NCBI RefSeq assembly: GCF_026342835.1
Contig: NZ_JAPEMI010000001.1
Coordinates: 7,694,501-7,758,500, forward strand
DNA from: Streptomyces sp. NBC_00154
Lineage (GTDB): Bacteria; Actinomycetota; Actinomycetes; Streptomycetales; Streptomycetaceae
DNA: 64,000 nt
Reading direction: 5' to 3'
Shown: one piece after another, positions 26,442-35,104 of the stretch
Layout: every line of letters begins with the position of its first letter
Numbering within the stretch: position 1 is the stretch's first letter
Translations under genes and position numbers: made by a program
The notes under the pieces: model-generated
Databases searched by the model: none
The model's input: only the letters and a program-made list of their open reading frames with translations
What the model was told of the DNA's origin: nothing

Positions 26442-27254
26442 TCAGGGCGCGGGGAGGGGCAGGACTCCATCAATGACCAGATGCCGACCGTAGGGGGTGG
26501 GCATGGGCTGCATCTGGACACCGGTGCGCAGCGGCTTCACCGAGAAGCGGAAGCCCTTGATCGGGCCGTGGCAGATGAACCCCGTCGGTGTGGGGATGCC
26601 GATGCCGTCGGGGGAGAGCGTGAAGCCGAGCCCCGCGTAGAAGTCCGTCAGCTCCGGTTCGTGCGTGACGTACAGGACGGCCGCGCCCAGCTTCCCGGCC
26701 GGGTGCGAGCCTGCCGCCTTCTCCGCTTCGGCGACCAGGGCACGCGCGACGCCCTTGCCGCGCCACTGGTCGACCACCGCGAGGGAGTCCAGGCAGGCGA
26801 CCAGTCCGGCGATGATGTGCGCGTTGGGTGATCCCATGAGCATGGGGTGGGTGAAGGCCCACGTCGCCGGCAGTGCGAGCGCGCCGCCGATCAGCGCGCC
26901 GGACGATGTCTCCTCCACCACCCGTGCGTGCGTGAGCCTCTCCGGATCGAGGCTCTGGTCGATCACGGAGGGAAGCGCCCGCCAGGAGCCGTCGGGGTTG
27001 TCCGGGTCGGCCAGCCGGATCACAGGCTTCAGCGGGGCCGCGTCGGATTGGGTTGCGTTCCGGATCACGATGCCCTCCGGCAGGGACGGAACGCTCACGA
27101 GGATGACGGCACCCGGCTGTACTCCGGCCCTTTGGGCGGCGGCAGCGTACATGCGCCCGCCCAGGACGTTGCCCGAGTACAGGCGCTCTGCCTCCCTACG
27201 CACCGGATTCCCCGACCGACGGGCACCCTTGCGCGCACCGTTTCGCTTCCCCAT
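26442..27254 (-). CDS. GNAT-domain acetyltransferase
   Basis: ATG 27254 has a strong GGGAGGGA ribosome binding site. The 270-residue protein has a basic N-terminus (MGKRNGARKGARRSGNPVRR). A GNAT domain follows in its C-terminal half: CLDSLAVVDQWRGKGVARAL is motif A, then AAVLYVTHEPELTDFYAGLG. The substrate is unknown. It is transcribed away from the terminal-protein remnant, and the two ATGs are separated by 154 bases. Confidence 0.85.
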   Translation of the reverse strand: MGKRNGARKGARRSGNPVRREAERLYSGNVLGGRMYAAAAQRAGVQPGAVILVSVPSLPEGIVIRNATQSDAAPLKPVIRLADPDNPDGSWRALPSVIDQSLDPERLTHARVVEETSSGALIGGALALPATWAFTHPMLMGSPNAHIIAGLVACLDSLAVVDQWRGKGVARALVAEAEKAAGSHPAGKLGAAVLYVTHEPELTDFYAGLGFTLSPDGIGIPTPTGFICHGPIKGFRFSVKPLRTGVQMQPMPTPYGRHLVIDGVLPLPAP

Positions 27255-27408
27255 GACGTCCCTCCCCTTGTCCTCGCGAACCTCCCCCACCCGGGACTGC
27301 CTTAACACCTGACAGACGGCGGCGACTTGGGCAGCATCAGCCATAGGGCGCCCGCACCGGCGGAGGGCCCGCCGCTGTCCACAAGCACCCCATGGCTTCC
27401 TGGTCGGC

Positions 27409-27999
27409 ATGAGCGATCACGAGCAGCAGCAGCCGGCCCCGCGCCGCAGCAAGGTCCTGGAGGCCCTCGCGCGGGCGGAGCGGAAGGTGTTCACCCGACC
27501 CGCGCCGAAATCCGCAAAGGCTCAGGTGAAATTCCTTCTCACGCGCACGAAGGACTCGGCGCGAAACCTGGCGGACCGCCTGGGCGTCTCGACCCGTACG
27601 GTGGAGCGCTACCGCGCCGGAAAGCTGACGAAGCCGCAGAAGCGTCTCCAGGCCGCCCTGGTGGAGGCAACCGAATCCGAATGGCAACCGTAGGTCAGGG
27701 CACAGGCACGGGAGCAGGCAGCCACCTCCGGCGGCATGATGGTGCACGTCGTCGCCTACTTCGGGTTCACCGCCAGCGGGTCCTCCGACGACGGCCGCGA
27801 GCGCCACGTCACCACCGCGATCTTACCCACCTACGCCGCCCAGATACTCCAGCTCCAGGAAGATGGTGCGACGGAGGAGGAGCTGCATTCGATCGTCGCT
27901 GAGGCCATCACCGAGTCCTATTTTACGGACTGGGGTACCCGCGGCCAGGGTCTGGTCGCGGATTTTACGCATGTCCAGTCAATAGAATTCGAGTTCTGA
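27409..27999 (+). pseudogene. tpg: Telomere terminal protein Tpg, interrupted by amber codon
   Basis: The reading matches Tpg, the protein that caps and primes replication of Streptomyces telomeres. The N-terminal half has FTRPAPKSAKAQVKFLLTRT, the HTH NLADRLGVSTRTVERYRAGK and ATESEWQP. A TAG at 27691-27693 interrupts it. The same frame then continues VRAQAREQAATSGGMM, YFGFTASGSSDDGRERHVTT, LPTYAAQILQLQEDGATEEE and DFTHVQSIEFEF to the stop at 27999. Joined length is 196 codons, normal for Tpg. No tap gene, its usual upstream partner, is present. Readthrough or a sequencing error would make it intact. Confidence 0.82.
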
Positions 28000-28308
28000 A
28001 ACGGCTGAATTCTGAACCTGCTATAAACCATATGAGACTGAGCGCGATAGTTGGCGGACTGGCGCCTGGGACCGGCACGGTGCGCCGTTCCGGGCGTATG
28101 AATGTGCCGAAGCGTCCAGGGAAGGCCAGGTCCGCCGTGGGGGCGCATGGTTGCACGCGGGACGGCGGTGTGTGACATGCCGCTGGTGGCGTAATGGGGT
28201 CTTGCACTCGCTGGCCAGGTAACCCTGTATTGCGTCGGTCACGGGTGCAGCTCGTCGGTGCTGTCGTGAGAGTGGATCTTTGGGCGGATCCGGCGAGAGG
28301 AACCGGAG
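28000..28308 (+). other. Intergenic upstream of PP2C gene
   Basis: No gene is supported. The last 20 bases provide a good ribosome binding site (GAGAGGAACCGGAG) for the phosphatase gene. No terminator for tpg was recognised. Confidence 0.5.
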
Positions 28309-29508
28309 ATGACTGAAAGGTCTGCGGGGCTGGCCGGACTGCTCGCTGCGGCAGAGGTCCGGATGCCTGTCGAGTCGGTCGAGGTGGTCGCCTTCGAGCT
28401 GGCGAGGCGCCTGGGGGCCCGATCTGTTTCCTTTTTGATCACCGACTTCACCGGCAACGCTGTTGTGCGTCTGAGCAACGCCGACGCCGGTGAGGAGCGG
28501 GAGCGCATCAGGTTGCCCGGCACCGTCTACGGGCAGGTACTTCGCGAACAGCGGGTGTCCGTCCGCCGAGGCGGGCACCCCGACGGGCAGGTCCAGATCG
28601 TTGCCCCGGTGACCAACCGGGGGGATGCCATCGGGCTTCTTGAAGTCTTCCTCCCGAAAGCCCCCGAACCTGCAACCGTGCAGGCGGTCGTCGAGGCGGC
28701 GCATGCGCTGGCTTACATCCTCATTGCCAACCGCCGTTTCACCGACCTGTACCAGTGGGGCCGCCGCACCCTCCCCATGAATCTGGCCGCTGAGATCCAG
28801 AACACTCTCCTTCCCGACAGTCTCACCTGTGAAGGACTGCAGTTCACGGTCTCCGGCGAGCTGATCCCGACCGAAGAGATCGCCGGTGATACCTTCGATC
28901 ACTCCCTCGACCGCCACACGCTGCATGTGTCCATCACGGACGCCATGGGCCACGATGTCCGTGCCGCTCTCATCGCGACCCTGCTTGTTGGCGCTCTGCG
29001 CAGCGCGCGGCGCGGAGGTGCCGACCTGGCCGACCAGGCGCGGCAGGCTCATCAGGCCTTGCTGGACCACGGCCTGCATGGCCCGTTGGTCACCGGCCAG
29101 CTCTTGCGCATCGATCTGCAGACGGGAAGCGTCGGCTTCGTCAATGCCGGTCACCCCTGGCCCTGGCTTCTGCGCGGGGGACGTCTCGAGCGCATCATTC
29201 CGGAGATCGATCCGCCCTTCGGTGCCCCCTTGCTGCACCCGCATCGCGTCCAGTCGCTCCAGCTGCGACCAGGTGACCGCCTCATCCTGGTCACCGATGG
29301 CATGCTCGAGCGTAACGCCGCTGCCGAGGACCTTCCGGCTCTGATCGAGGGCACTCGCGACCTGCACCCTCGCGAGGCCGTTCACACGCTTACTCAGGCT
29401 GTCCTGTGTGCTCAGCGAGGTGTCCTGCATGACGACGCCACCGTGGTCTGCCTGGACTGGCTAGGCACCCGGGACGAGGAGTTCCGAGCGGTTGGGAAGC
29501 CGGACTGA
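28309..29508 (+). CDS. SpoIIE/PP2C-type serine phosphatase
   Basis: The 399-residue protein has an N-terminal GAF-like region (about 20-150) and a C-terminal PP2C/SpoIIE domain. Metal-site motifs are IAGDTFDHSL (replacing the usual GGDFYD), ITDAMGHDVRAAL, LVTDGMLERN and HDDATVVCL. It is likely cytoplasmic and acts on anti-sigma antagonist phosphoproteins. It is a second, shorter phosphatase besides the one at 1110, with no kinase partner adjacent. Start ATG 28309 follows a strong ribosome binding site. Confidence 0.9.
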   Translation: MTERSAGLAGLLAAAEVRMPVESVEVVAFELARRLGARSVSFLITDFTGNAVVRLSNADAGEERERIRLPGTVYGQVLREQRVSVRRGGHPDGQVQIVAPVTNRGDAIGLLEVFLPKAPEPATVQAVVEAAHALAYILIANRRFTDLYQWGRRTLPMNLAAEIQNTLLPDSLTCEGLQFTVSGELIPTEEIAGDTFDHSLDRHTLHVSITDAMGHDVRAALIATLLVGALRSARRGGADLADQARQAHQALLDHGLHGPLVTGQLLRIDLQTGSVGFVNAGHPWPWLLRGGRLERIIPEIDPPFGAPLLHPHRVQSLQLRPGDRLILVTDGMLERNAAAEDLPALIEGTRDLHPREAVHTLTQAVLCAQRGVLHDDATVVCLDWLGTRDEEFRAVGKPD

Positions 29509-29631
29509 GCGCCGCAATTGGCGAATCCCGCCAACCGTGGCGCTCAGCCACACCATATTTGGCGGGCCGCCGTACAGCGCTCTGGCGGCTGCCCGCTCTC
29601 TCAACCCACACCCACGAACGCGAGGCCGAAG

Positions 29632-30125
29632 ATGTCCAGGATCTGGCCGCCTGGCGGCGGTGCCCGTCGCCCGCTCTCTCCTCGGGTCGCCGCGCCCCGC
29701 GAGCCGGTCGACCCCGCCCGCATCGGCCGGCGCGTGGTGCGCCGCCGCGCCAAGGGCATGGACGCCGACGCCATTGCGTCGGCCCTCGAGGAAGCCCGGT
29801 TCGACGCGCGGCAGGACTCGCGGCACGAGCACCTGGCCGACGACGACCGCGGTCGCGCAGAGCTCGCGGAGTGGGAGCGCAGGTCAGGGCGCGCGGTAAG
29901 ACGCCAGACTCCGAGATCCGTCTACGCAAGCAGATCGTCAAGCTGAAGGAACTCCGCGTCAAGGACGCCAAGGAGCTGTCGCAGTTGCAGACCGACATCG
30001 ATCACCTCGTCCGCGCCGTCAACCAACTGACCGTGGAGAACCGGCAACTACGCGGTGCGCTGTCGCAGCCCAGTTCCCCGGTCAGAGCACTGCCGACGCA
30101 GCCGCGGCCCAATCGGATCCCGTGA
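29632..30125 (+). pseudogene. Unknown coiled-coil protein, frameshifted
   Basis: From ATG 29632 (MSRIWPPGGGARRPLSPRVA) the frame runs to ELAEWERR. It shifts near 29882 and continues VRARGKTPDSEIRLRKQIVK, LKELRVKDAKELSQLQTDID and VNQLTVENRQLRGAL to the stop at 30125. The second half is a strong coiled coil. The family is not recognised. It is followed 55 bases later by a Tn3 transposase tail and may be transposon-associated. Confidence 0.45.
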
Positions 30126-30180
30126 ACCGCGCTCAGGGGCCCCAGCTCGGCCGTGGGGAACATCGTTACAGCCGTTGGCA

Positions 30181-30297
30181 AGAACCCTGATCATCCTGGG
30201 CCGCTACAGCTTCAACGCCTCCGTGCCGTGCGAGGGCCTACGTCTGCTGCGTGACCCGGACGCGATCGAGCTCGACGAAGAGGGCGCGGAGGAGTAG
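30181..30297 (+). pseudogene. Tn3-family transposase C-terminal remnant
   Basis: The reading RTLIILGRYSFNASVPCEGL followed by RLLRDPDAIELDEEGAEE resembles the extreme C-terminus of actinomycete Tn3 transposases (H-I-N-hydrophobic-GRYSF ... G-LRxLRDPD). Two similar tails occur at 41071-41221 and 53564-53641. Nothing upstream matches the transposase. Confidence 0.6.
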
Positions 30298-30419
30298 AGC
30301 CCTCAACCAGGTCAGGCCGATCAGCCTTGTAGGGAGCGTGTCCATTCCTGCGCCTGTCGGGGCCGGGCCGTCTATCGCGAACGCCTCAGCTCCACGTCCC
30401 GCAGCGGCCCTGAGTCGCA

Positions 30420-31028
30420 TCAGTCGAGGGCGTGGCTGCGGCCGGTCTGCAGGATCTCGTCGGAGAGCTCGGGCTCGACGTGGCATACGGCGCGGGCGAG
30501 CATCAGCGCGCCGACCATTTCGCTGAGCAGGCGGATGGCCCTGTGGCGGGCCTCGGCCGGGTCGAGCTCGTGGCCCTTCTCCTCGGCTTCGCGCAGGAAC
30601 TCGGCGGCGAAGCCGGTGAGGTAACCCTCGACGCCTTCGGCGTACGCGCTCTGCACGGCTTCGCTGTGCCGTCCGGCGTCGGTGACCAGGGAGGCGGAGG
30701 GACAGCCGCCGTCCGGGGCGTCACGGTGCTCGGTGGACAGATACCCGGCCACGACCCGCTCCAGCGGAGAGCCGGCCTGGCCCGGACCGTCCTCGATCGT
30801 CCGGGCCAGGCCCCCGAGCGAGGCGGCGTAGGAGGCGCCGCACACCTCCACGGCCAGGTCGTTCTTGGAGGCGAAGTGGTTGTAGAAGCCGCCGTGGGTG
30901 AGTCCGGCTTCCTTCATCAACTCGGCGATGCCGACCGCGTCGATGCCCTGCGAGCGAAACATGCGGCTCGCCGCTTCGAGGATGTTCTGCCGGTTGCGGG
31001 CCTTGTCCTCCTTGGTGATCCGCGGCAT
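30420..31028 (-). CDS. TetR/AcrR-family regulator
   Basis: ATG 31028 follows GAGAGG. The 202-residue protein has an N-terminal HTH (NILEAASRMFRSQGIDAVGI, LMKEAGLTHGGFYNHFASKN) and a helical effector domain with a Cys (DGGCPSASLVTDAGRHSEAV). It is divergent from the redox operon starting at 31138, with two matching palindromes in between, so it probably represses that operon and itself in response to a small electrophile. The inducer is inferred only from the operon content. Confidence 0.9.
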   Translation of the reverse strand: MPRITKEDKARNRQNILEAASRMFRSQGIDAVGIAELMKEAGLTHGGFYNHFASKNDLAVEVCGASYAASLGGLARTIEDGPGQAGSPLERVVAGYLSTEHRDAPDGGCPSASLVTDAGRHSEAVQSAYAEGVEGYLTGFAAEFLREAEEKGHELDPAEARHRAIRLLSEMVGALMLARAVCHVEPELSDEILQTGRSHALD

Positions 31029-31054
31029 GGCCGTCCTCTCGCGTCGCTCTCGGT

Positions 31055-31112
31055 TTGACATTTTTAATGATGCCTCTCATCATAGCAGGAGAGTTTCAAT
31101 GATGACCATCAT
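31055..31112 (+). promoter_or_regulatory. Divergent promoter with two operator palindromes
   Basis: ATGATG-CCTCT-CATCAT at 31067-31083 and ATGATG-AC-CATCAT at 31099-31112 share identical arms. A TTGACA at 31055-31060 may be a -35 box for the rightward operon, placing the first palindrome over the spacer and -10 region. These are likely sites of the TetR protein at 30420-31028. Confidence 0.6.
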
Positions 31113-31137
31113 CAATAGTTCGTGGAAGGGGAGCGTC

Positions 31138-32148
31138 ATGCACGCCATCGCCTACGACCAGCACGGAGAAGCCGGGCAGGTACTACGCCTGAGCGAGCAG
31201 CCGGCCCCTGCTGCGCCCGCGGCCGGGCAGGTGCAGGTGCGGGTGCTGTCCCGGCCGATCCACCCCGGCGACCTGGCGGGAGTGGAGGGCCTTCCGGGTG
31301 GGCCGCGGCAGCGGTTCGCCACGCCACGGATTCCCGGCGTGGAGGGAATGGGCGTCATCGAGACCGTCGGCGAGGGTGTGCAGGATCTGCGGCCCGGTCA
31401 GCGGGTGGCGTTCTTCCCGGTGCCGGGCGCGTGGAGCGAACTCGTCACGGCGCCGACCGATCTTGTGGTGCCGGTGCCCGAGGACCTCAGCGACGAGACC
31501 GCGGCTTTGATGCTGGTCAACCCGCTGACCCTGCTCTCCTTGCTGCAGGCGGTCGAGGACGCCCAGCACGGCCAGGCCGGTCCGGTGGTGCAGACGGCCG
31601 CCGGTTCGTCGGTGGGAAAGCTGGTCAGCGCCGCAGCACTCAAGCACGGCATCCCGCTGGTCAACCTGGTACGCAGCGCCACGGGGGCGCAGACCTTGCG
31701 GCAGCGCTTCCCTGGACTGCCGACCATCTCGACGGCCGACGCGGACTGGCGCACTCAGGTCCAGGACGCGACCGGCGGCCGGGGTGCCCAGGTCATACTG
31801 GACGCGGTGGGCGGATCCCTGACCGGTGAACTGGCCGGGCTGCTCACCGACGGCGGCACGCTGATCACCTACGGAGGGCTCGGTTCCGGCAGCACGCCGC
31901 TGGAGTCGCTCGCGCTGACCCCGCGGGCCCTGACCGTGCGGGGCACGTCCATCTTCCAGTGGATGGCCGCCCGCACGCCTGAGGAACGGGCCGAGGACGT
32001 CGCCTTCGCCGCCCGTCTGGCCGCGACCGCCCCGGAACTCTTCGAGGTCGCCGCCAGCTACGACCTCGCCGACTTCGCGAAGGCCATCGACCATGTCCGC
32101 CGCCCCGGCAAGAGCGGAACCGTCCTGCTCACCAGCCCCGCACCCTGA
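31138..32148 (+). CDS. Zinc-type alcohol dehydrogenase / quinone oxidoreductase-like protein
   Basis: ATG 31138 follows GGAAGGGGAG. The 336-residue protein is a medium-chain dehydrogenase of the quinone-reductase type: an N-terminal GroES-like domain (IPGVEGMGVIETVGEGVQDL, RPGQRVAFFPVPGAWSELV) and a Rossmann domain (VQTAAGSSVGKLVSAAALKH, GAQVILDAVGGSLTGELAGL). No zinc ligands of the classic ADH type are evident. It probably reduces quinones or enones with NADPH. It is the first gene of a three-gene operon divergent from a TetR gene. Confidence 0.9.
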   Translation: MHAIAYDQHGEAGQVLRLSEQPAPAAPAAGQVQVRVLSRPIHPGDLAGVEGLPGGPRQRFATPRIPGVEGMGVIETVGEGVQDLRPGQRVAFFPVPGAWSELVTAPTDLVVPVPEDLSDETAALMLVNPLTLLSLLQAVEDAQHGQAGPVVQTAAGSSVGKLVSAAALKHGIPLVNLVRSATGAQTLRQRFPGLPTISTADADWRTQVQDATGGRGAQVILDAVGGSLTGELAGLLTDGGTLITYGGLGSGSTPLESLALTPRALTVRGTSIFQWMAARTPEERAEDVAFAARLAATAPELFEVAASYDLADFAKAIDHVRRPGKSGTVLLTSPAP

Positions 32149-32168
32149 ACCCCACGAAGGGCACCGCC

Positions 32169-32771
32169 ATGAAGATCGGAACCCTCGGCGCCGGAACCGT
32201 CGCCCAGGCCATCGCCCGCCACGCCGTGGCCCACGGCCACCAGGTCGTACTGAGCAACAGCCGCGGCCCCGCCTCCCTGGCCGGCCTCGCCGACGAACTC
32301 GGACCGCTCGCCCACGCCGGCACCCCGCAGGAAGCCGCCGCGGCGGAACTCGTCGTGCTCGCAGTCGGCTGGCCCCAGATCCCGGACGCGGTAGCCGGCC
32401 TGCCACCCTTCGACGGGCGCATCGTCATCGACGCCACCAACCAGTTCGTCTCCCCGCCCCCGCCCATGAAGATCGCCGACCTGGGCGAGCTGACCGGCAG
32501 CGAACACGTCGCCTCACTGCTGCCCGGAGCCCGCGTCGTCAAGGCGTTCAACACCCTCTACGGCCAGTACATCGCCGCCGACCCGCGCCACCAGGCCGGA
32601 CGCCAGGTGCTGTTCCTCGCCGGTGACGACTCCGACGCCAAGACCACCGTCAAGGACCTCACCGCCGCCTTCGGCTTCGCCCCCGTCGACCTCGGCTCCT
32701 TGCGCGAGGGCGGACGCCTCATGCAGCTCGGCGGCCCACTCTCCGGCCTCCACGCCCTCAAACAGGACTGA
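32169..32771 (+). CDS. NADPH-dependent F420-reductase-like protein
   Basis: The 200-residue protein begins MKIGTLGAGTVAQAIARHAV, a GxGxxG-type dinucleotide-binding motif. It then contains VLAVGWPQIPDAVAGL and IDATNQFVSPPPP, and VVKAFNTLYGQYIAADPRHQ, all typical of the NADP-oxidoreductase coenzyme-F420-dependent family. It lies 20 bases after the dehydrogenase gene in the same operon. The physiological electron partner is not evident. Confidence 0.88.
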   Translation: MKIGTLGAGTVAQAIARHAVAHGHQVVLSNSRGPASLAGLADELGPLAHAGTPQEAAAAELVVLAVGWPQIPDAVAGLPPFDGRIVIDATNQFVSPPPPMKIADLGELTGSEHVASLLPGARVVKAFNTLYGQYIAADPRHQAGRQVLFLAGDDSDAKTTVKDLTAAFGFAPVDLGSLREGGRLMQLGGPLSGLHALKQD

Positions 32772-32836
32772 GCCGGGCCCTCGCCCATTCCTCACTCTCC
32801 TCCTCATCCACCCCCCTCAGCACAAGGAAGTTACTC

Positions 32837-33925
32837 ATGACCACCACCCAGCCCCTGTTGCAGCCCGTCCGCCTCGGCGCGCTGGAGCTCCCCAACAGCG
32901 TCGTCATGGCCCCCATGACCCGCGCCCGCGCTCAGAACGCCGAGCTGGCCCCCACCGACCTGCACGCGACCTACTACGCGCAGCGCGCCGGCGCCGGCCT
33001 GATCGTCACCGAGGGAACCTGGGTCAGCCCCGACGCGGTCGGCTTCATCCACGTGCCCGGCATCTACACCGACACGCAGACCGCCGGCTGGGTGAAGGTC
33101 ACCGAAGCCGTCCACGAGGCCGGCGGGCGGATCGTCTCCCAGTTCGGTCACCTCGGCGCGGCCTCCCACCCCGACCACCTCGGCGGCCGCCTGCCCGCCG
33201 GACCCTCGGCCATCAACCCCGGCGAGAAGTCCTTCACCCCCTCCGGCCCGAAGGACACCGTCACCCCGCGCGCCTACACCGCCGCTGAGATCGCCGCCAC
33301 CATCGCCGACTACCGCCATGCGGCCGAGAACGCCCGCCGCGCCGGCTTCGACGGCGTGGAAATCCACGCCCAGCAGTCCCAGTTGATCCCGCAGTTCCTC
33401 AACCCGCGTCTCAACCAGCGCACCGACGCCTACGGAGGCAGCAGCGAGAAGCGGGCCCAGTTCCTCCTCGACATCCTCGACGCCGTCAGTGACGTGTGGG
33501 GCAGCGACCGCATCAGCGTGAAGATGTCCCCGGGCTGGGACAACGGAAACACGTTCACCGCGGACGAGGAGACACTCGCCGACTACGACCAGCTGCTCAA
33601 GAAGCTCAACGACAGCAACCTGGCCTACCTGCACCTCCTGGGCACCCCCGGCACCATCGAGGAGCGCATCGCCCTCTTCTCCCGGTACCGCGCCCACTAC
33701 CAGGGCAACATCGTCGCCAACCTCGGCTTCACCCAGGCCCTCGGCAACGAGATCCTCGACCACGGGATCGTCAACGCGGTCTCCTTCGCCGAGCCTTTCA
33801 TCGCCAACCCCGACCTGGTCGAGCGCTTCGCGCAGGGCCACCCGCTGGCCGACGCCGACCGGGGCACCTACTACGCCGGTCACAGCGAGGGCTACACCGA
33901 CTACCCCGCCTTCACCGCCAACTGA
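32837..33925 (+). CDS. Old yellow enzyme (alkene reductase) family protein
   Basis: AGGAAG precedes ATG 32837. The 362-residue protein is an FMN-binding TIM barrel: VVMAPMTRARAQ, YYAQRAGAGLIVTEGTWVSP, IVSQFGHLGAASHPDHL, RRAGFDGVEIHAQQSQLIPQ, NQRTDAYGGSSEKRAQFLLD and NIVANLGFTQA. The segment that usually reads HxxNGY is HAQQSQ here, so the substrate-binding His-Asn pair is altered. It is the third gene of the TetR-controlled redox operon and probably reduces activated alkenes with NADPH. Confidence 0.9.
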   Translation: MTTTQPLLQPVRLGALELPNSVVMAPMTRARAQNAELAPTDLHATYYAQRAGAGLIVTEGTWVSPDAVGFIHVPGIYTDTQTAGWVKVTEAVHEAGGRIVSQFGHLGAASHPDHLGGRLPAGPSAINPGEKSFTPSGPKDTVTPRAYTAAEIAATIADYRHAAENARRAGFDGVEIHAQQSQLIPQFLNPRLNQRTDAYGGSSEKRAQFLLDILDAVSDVWGSDRISVKMSPGWDNGNTFTADEETLADYDQLLKKLNDSNLAYLHLLGTPGTIEERIALFSRYRAHYQGNIVANLGFTQALGNEILDHGIVNAVSFAEPFIANPDLVERFAQGHPLADADRGTYYAGHSEGYTDYPAFTAN

Positions 33926-33963
33926 GCAACTACGTCTTCCGGCGCCTTTGACGGTTGATCGGA

Positions 33964-34012
33964 GGCCCGCCGCGCCCGCTCCTCGCCACAGCGAGGAAGC
34001 GGCGCGGCGGAC
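33964..34012 (+). terminator. Long hairpin terminator of redox operon
   Basis: An almost perfect stem of about 20 bp (right arm reading GCGAGGAAGCGGCGCGGCGG from 33991) with a CACA loop at 33987-33990 lies 39 bases after the old yellow enzyme stop. Confidence 0.75.
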
Positions 34013-34200
34013 CTCGGACGCGCCGGCTGGAGGTGACTTGTGCACCCTGGCTCAAAACCGTGCGCACGGACCTGTTCGGAATCGGCGCAGGCAGGAACTC
34101 AGGACCGACTGCGGGACAGCGACAGGCGGCCGCGCCGCCTCACGCCGGACACCCCAGGCCTGGCAGCTTGGGGCGCGTTGAGAGCGGGCGGCTCGGCCGG

Positions 34201-34980
34201 CTACTTGCCCGCAGCGACCACGAATTCCCGGCGGCCCGTGAGCATTTCATGGCGCGCTTTCTGGTCCCGCTCCAGCTGCTTCTTGCGCGTCGCCCGGGCC
34301 TCGGCCGATCCAAGAAGCGTCGACACGCTGAGCCCAACCGGCGGACCATACTGACCGAATTCGTTCTCGATCTCGTATATCTCCTGTTCTCGGTCGGGCT
34401 CCGGCTTCCCGGCTCGCACTGCCCGGTCGTCTTCGGATCTGATCTCCATCACCCTGTCCCGTACCCACGCCAGTGACACGGCGTCGGAAGGGACGCTGTT
34501 GCGGGGGTCGTCGAGCATGGCTTCCTCGTGGTCTGCGCTGCTCCGCAGCTCGCGAAGCATCTTCTCCTCAGGATTTTCTTGGAGCGCTTCGTTGCTCATT
34601 GGGCCGACCGCTCGGAACTGGATGCGCTCTGCGACCTCGACTGGGCCGACGCCCGACTGGAACACGAGCTGCACCCTCAGAAGCTGTGACCGCATCCTTC
34701 TCTTTGTCGCCGGCGATGGATCGTTCAGCACCGCGTCAACGGCCACAAGAAAGTGGCCTGCAGCCTTCAACCGGTCCTGCGTGTACGACGACTGCGACGT
34801 GGTCCGGGACGCCAGGTCCGCTGCCCGGGACGCCGTACCCGATGCCAGAACCGCCGAACTGAGAGCGACGGCAGCGGCGACGAGGGCGGCCACGGTTGTA
34901 GCGACTGCCGTGGCAAGGGGAAACCACTCAGGGTTCTCATACAGGCATATTGGGCATCTGGGCTTTCGTCGAAGCTCCAT
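34201..34980 (-). CDS. Membrane-anchored hypothetical protein
   Basis: From ATG 34980 the 259-residue protein begins MELRRKPRCPICLYENPEWF, with a CxxC pair, then a hydrophobic segment (LATAVATTVAALVAAAVALS). A long charged, helical cytoplasmic-type domain follows (ENPEEKMLRELRSSADHEEA, TRKKQLERDQKARHEML). No family was recognised. An upstream in-frame extension to 35079 is less likely because it overlaps unrelated sequence. Confidence 0.65.
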   Translation of the reverse strand: MELRRKPRCPICLYENPEWFPLATAVATTVAALVAAAVALSSAVLASGTASRAADLASRTTSQSSYTQDRLKAAGHFLVAVDAVLNDPSPATKRRMRSQLLRVQLVFQSGVGPVEVAERIQFRAVGPMSNEALQENPEEKMLRELRSSADHEEAMLDDPRNSVPSDAVSLAWVRDRVMEIRSEDDRAVRAGKPEPDREQEIYEIENEFGQYGPPVGLSVSTLLGSAEARATRKKQLERDQKARHEMLTGRREFVVAAGK

Positions 34981-35104
34981 TTGAGGGAGTCCAGAGCAAG
35001 CCGTCCCGAGTTGGGGCCGGTCGCTTGTCGCGCGCTCACAAGAAGCGGCCCGGCGCTGGAGACAGTCCTGCACGGGCACGGCACCCGGTGCTCAGTCACC
35101 ACGA

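Noticed and set aside
27300..27410. Possible tap gene upstream of tpg
   Set aside because: Upstream DNA is occupied by a divergent GNAT gene with strong motifs; no Tap-like sequence is present.
28021..29430. 469-codon minus-strand ORF over the second phosphatase gene
   Set aside because: The opposite strand carries clear PP2C motifs and a good ribosome binding site; the minus ORF has no domains.
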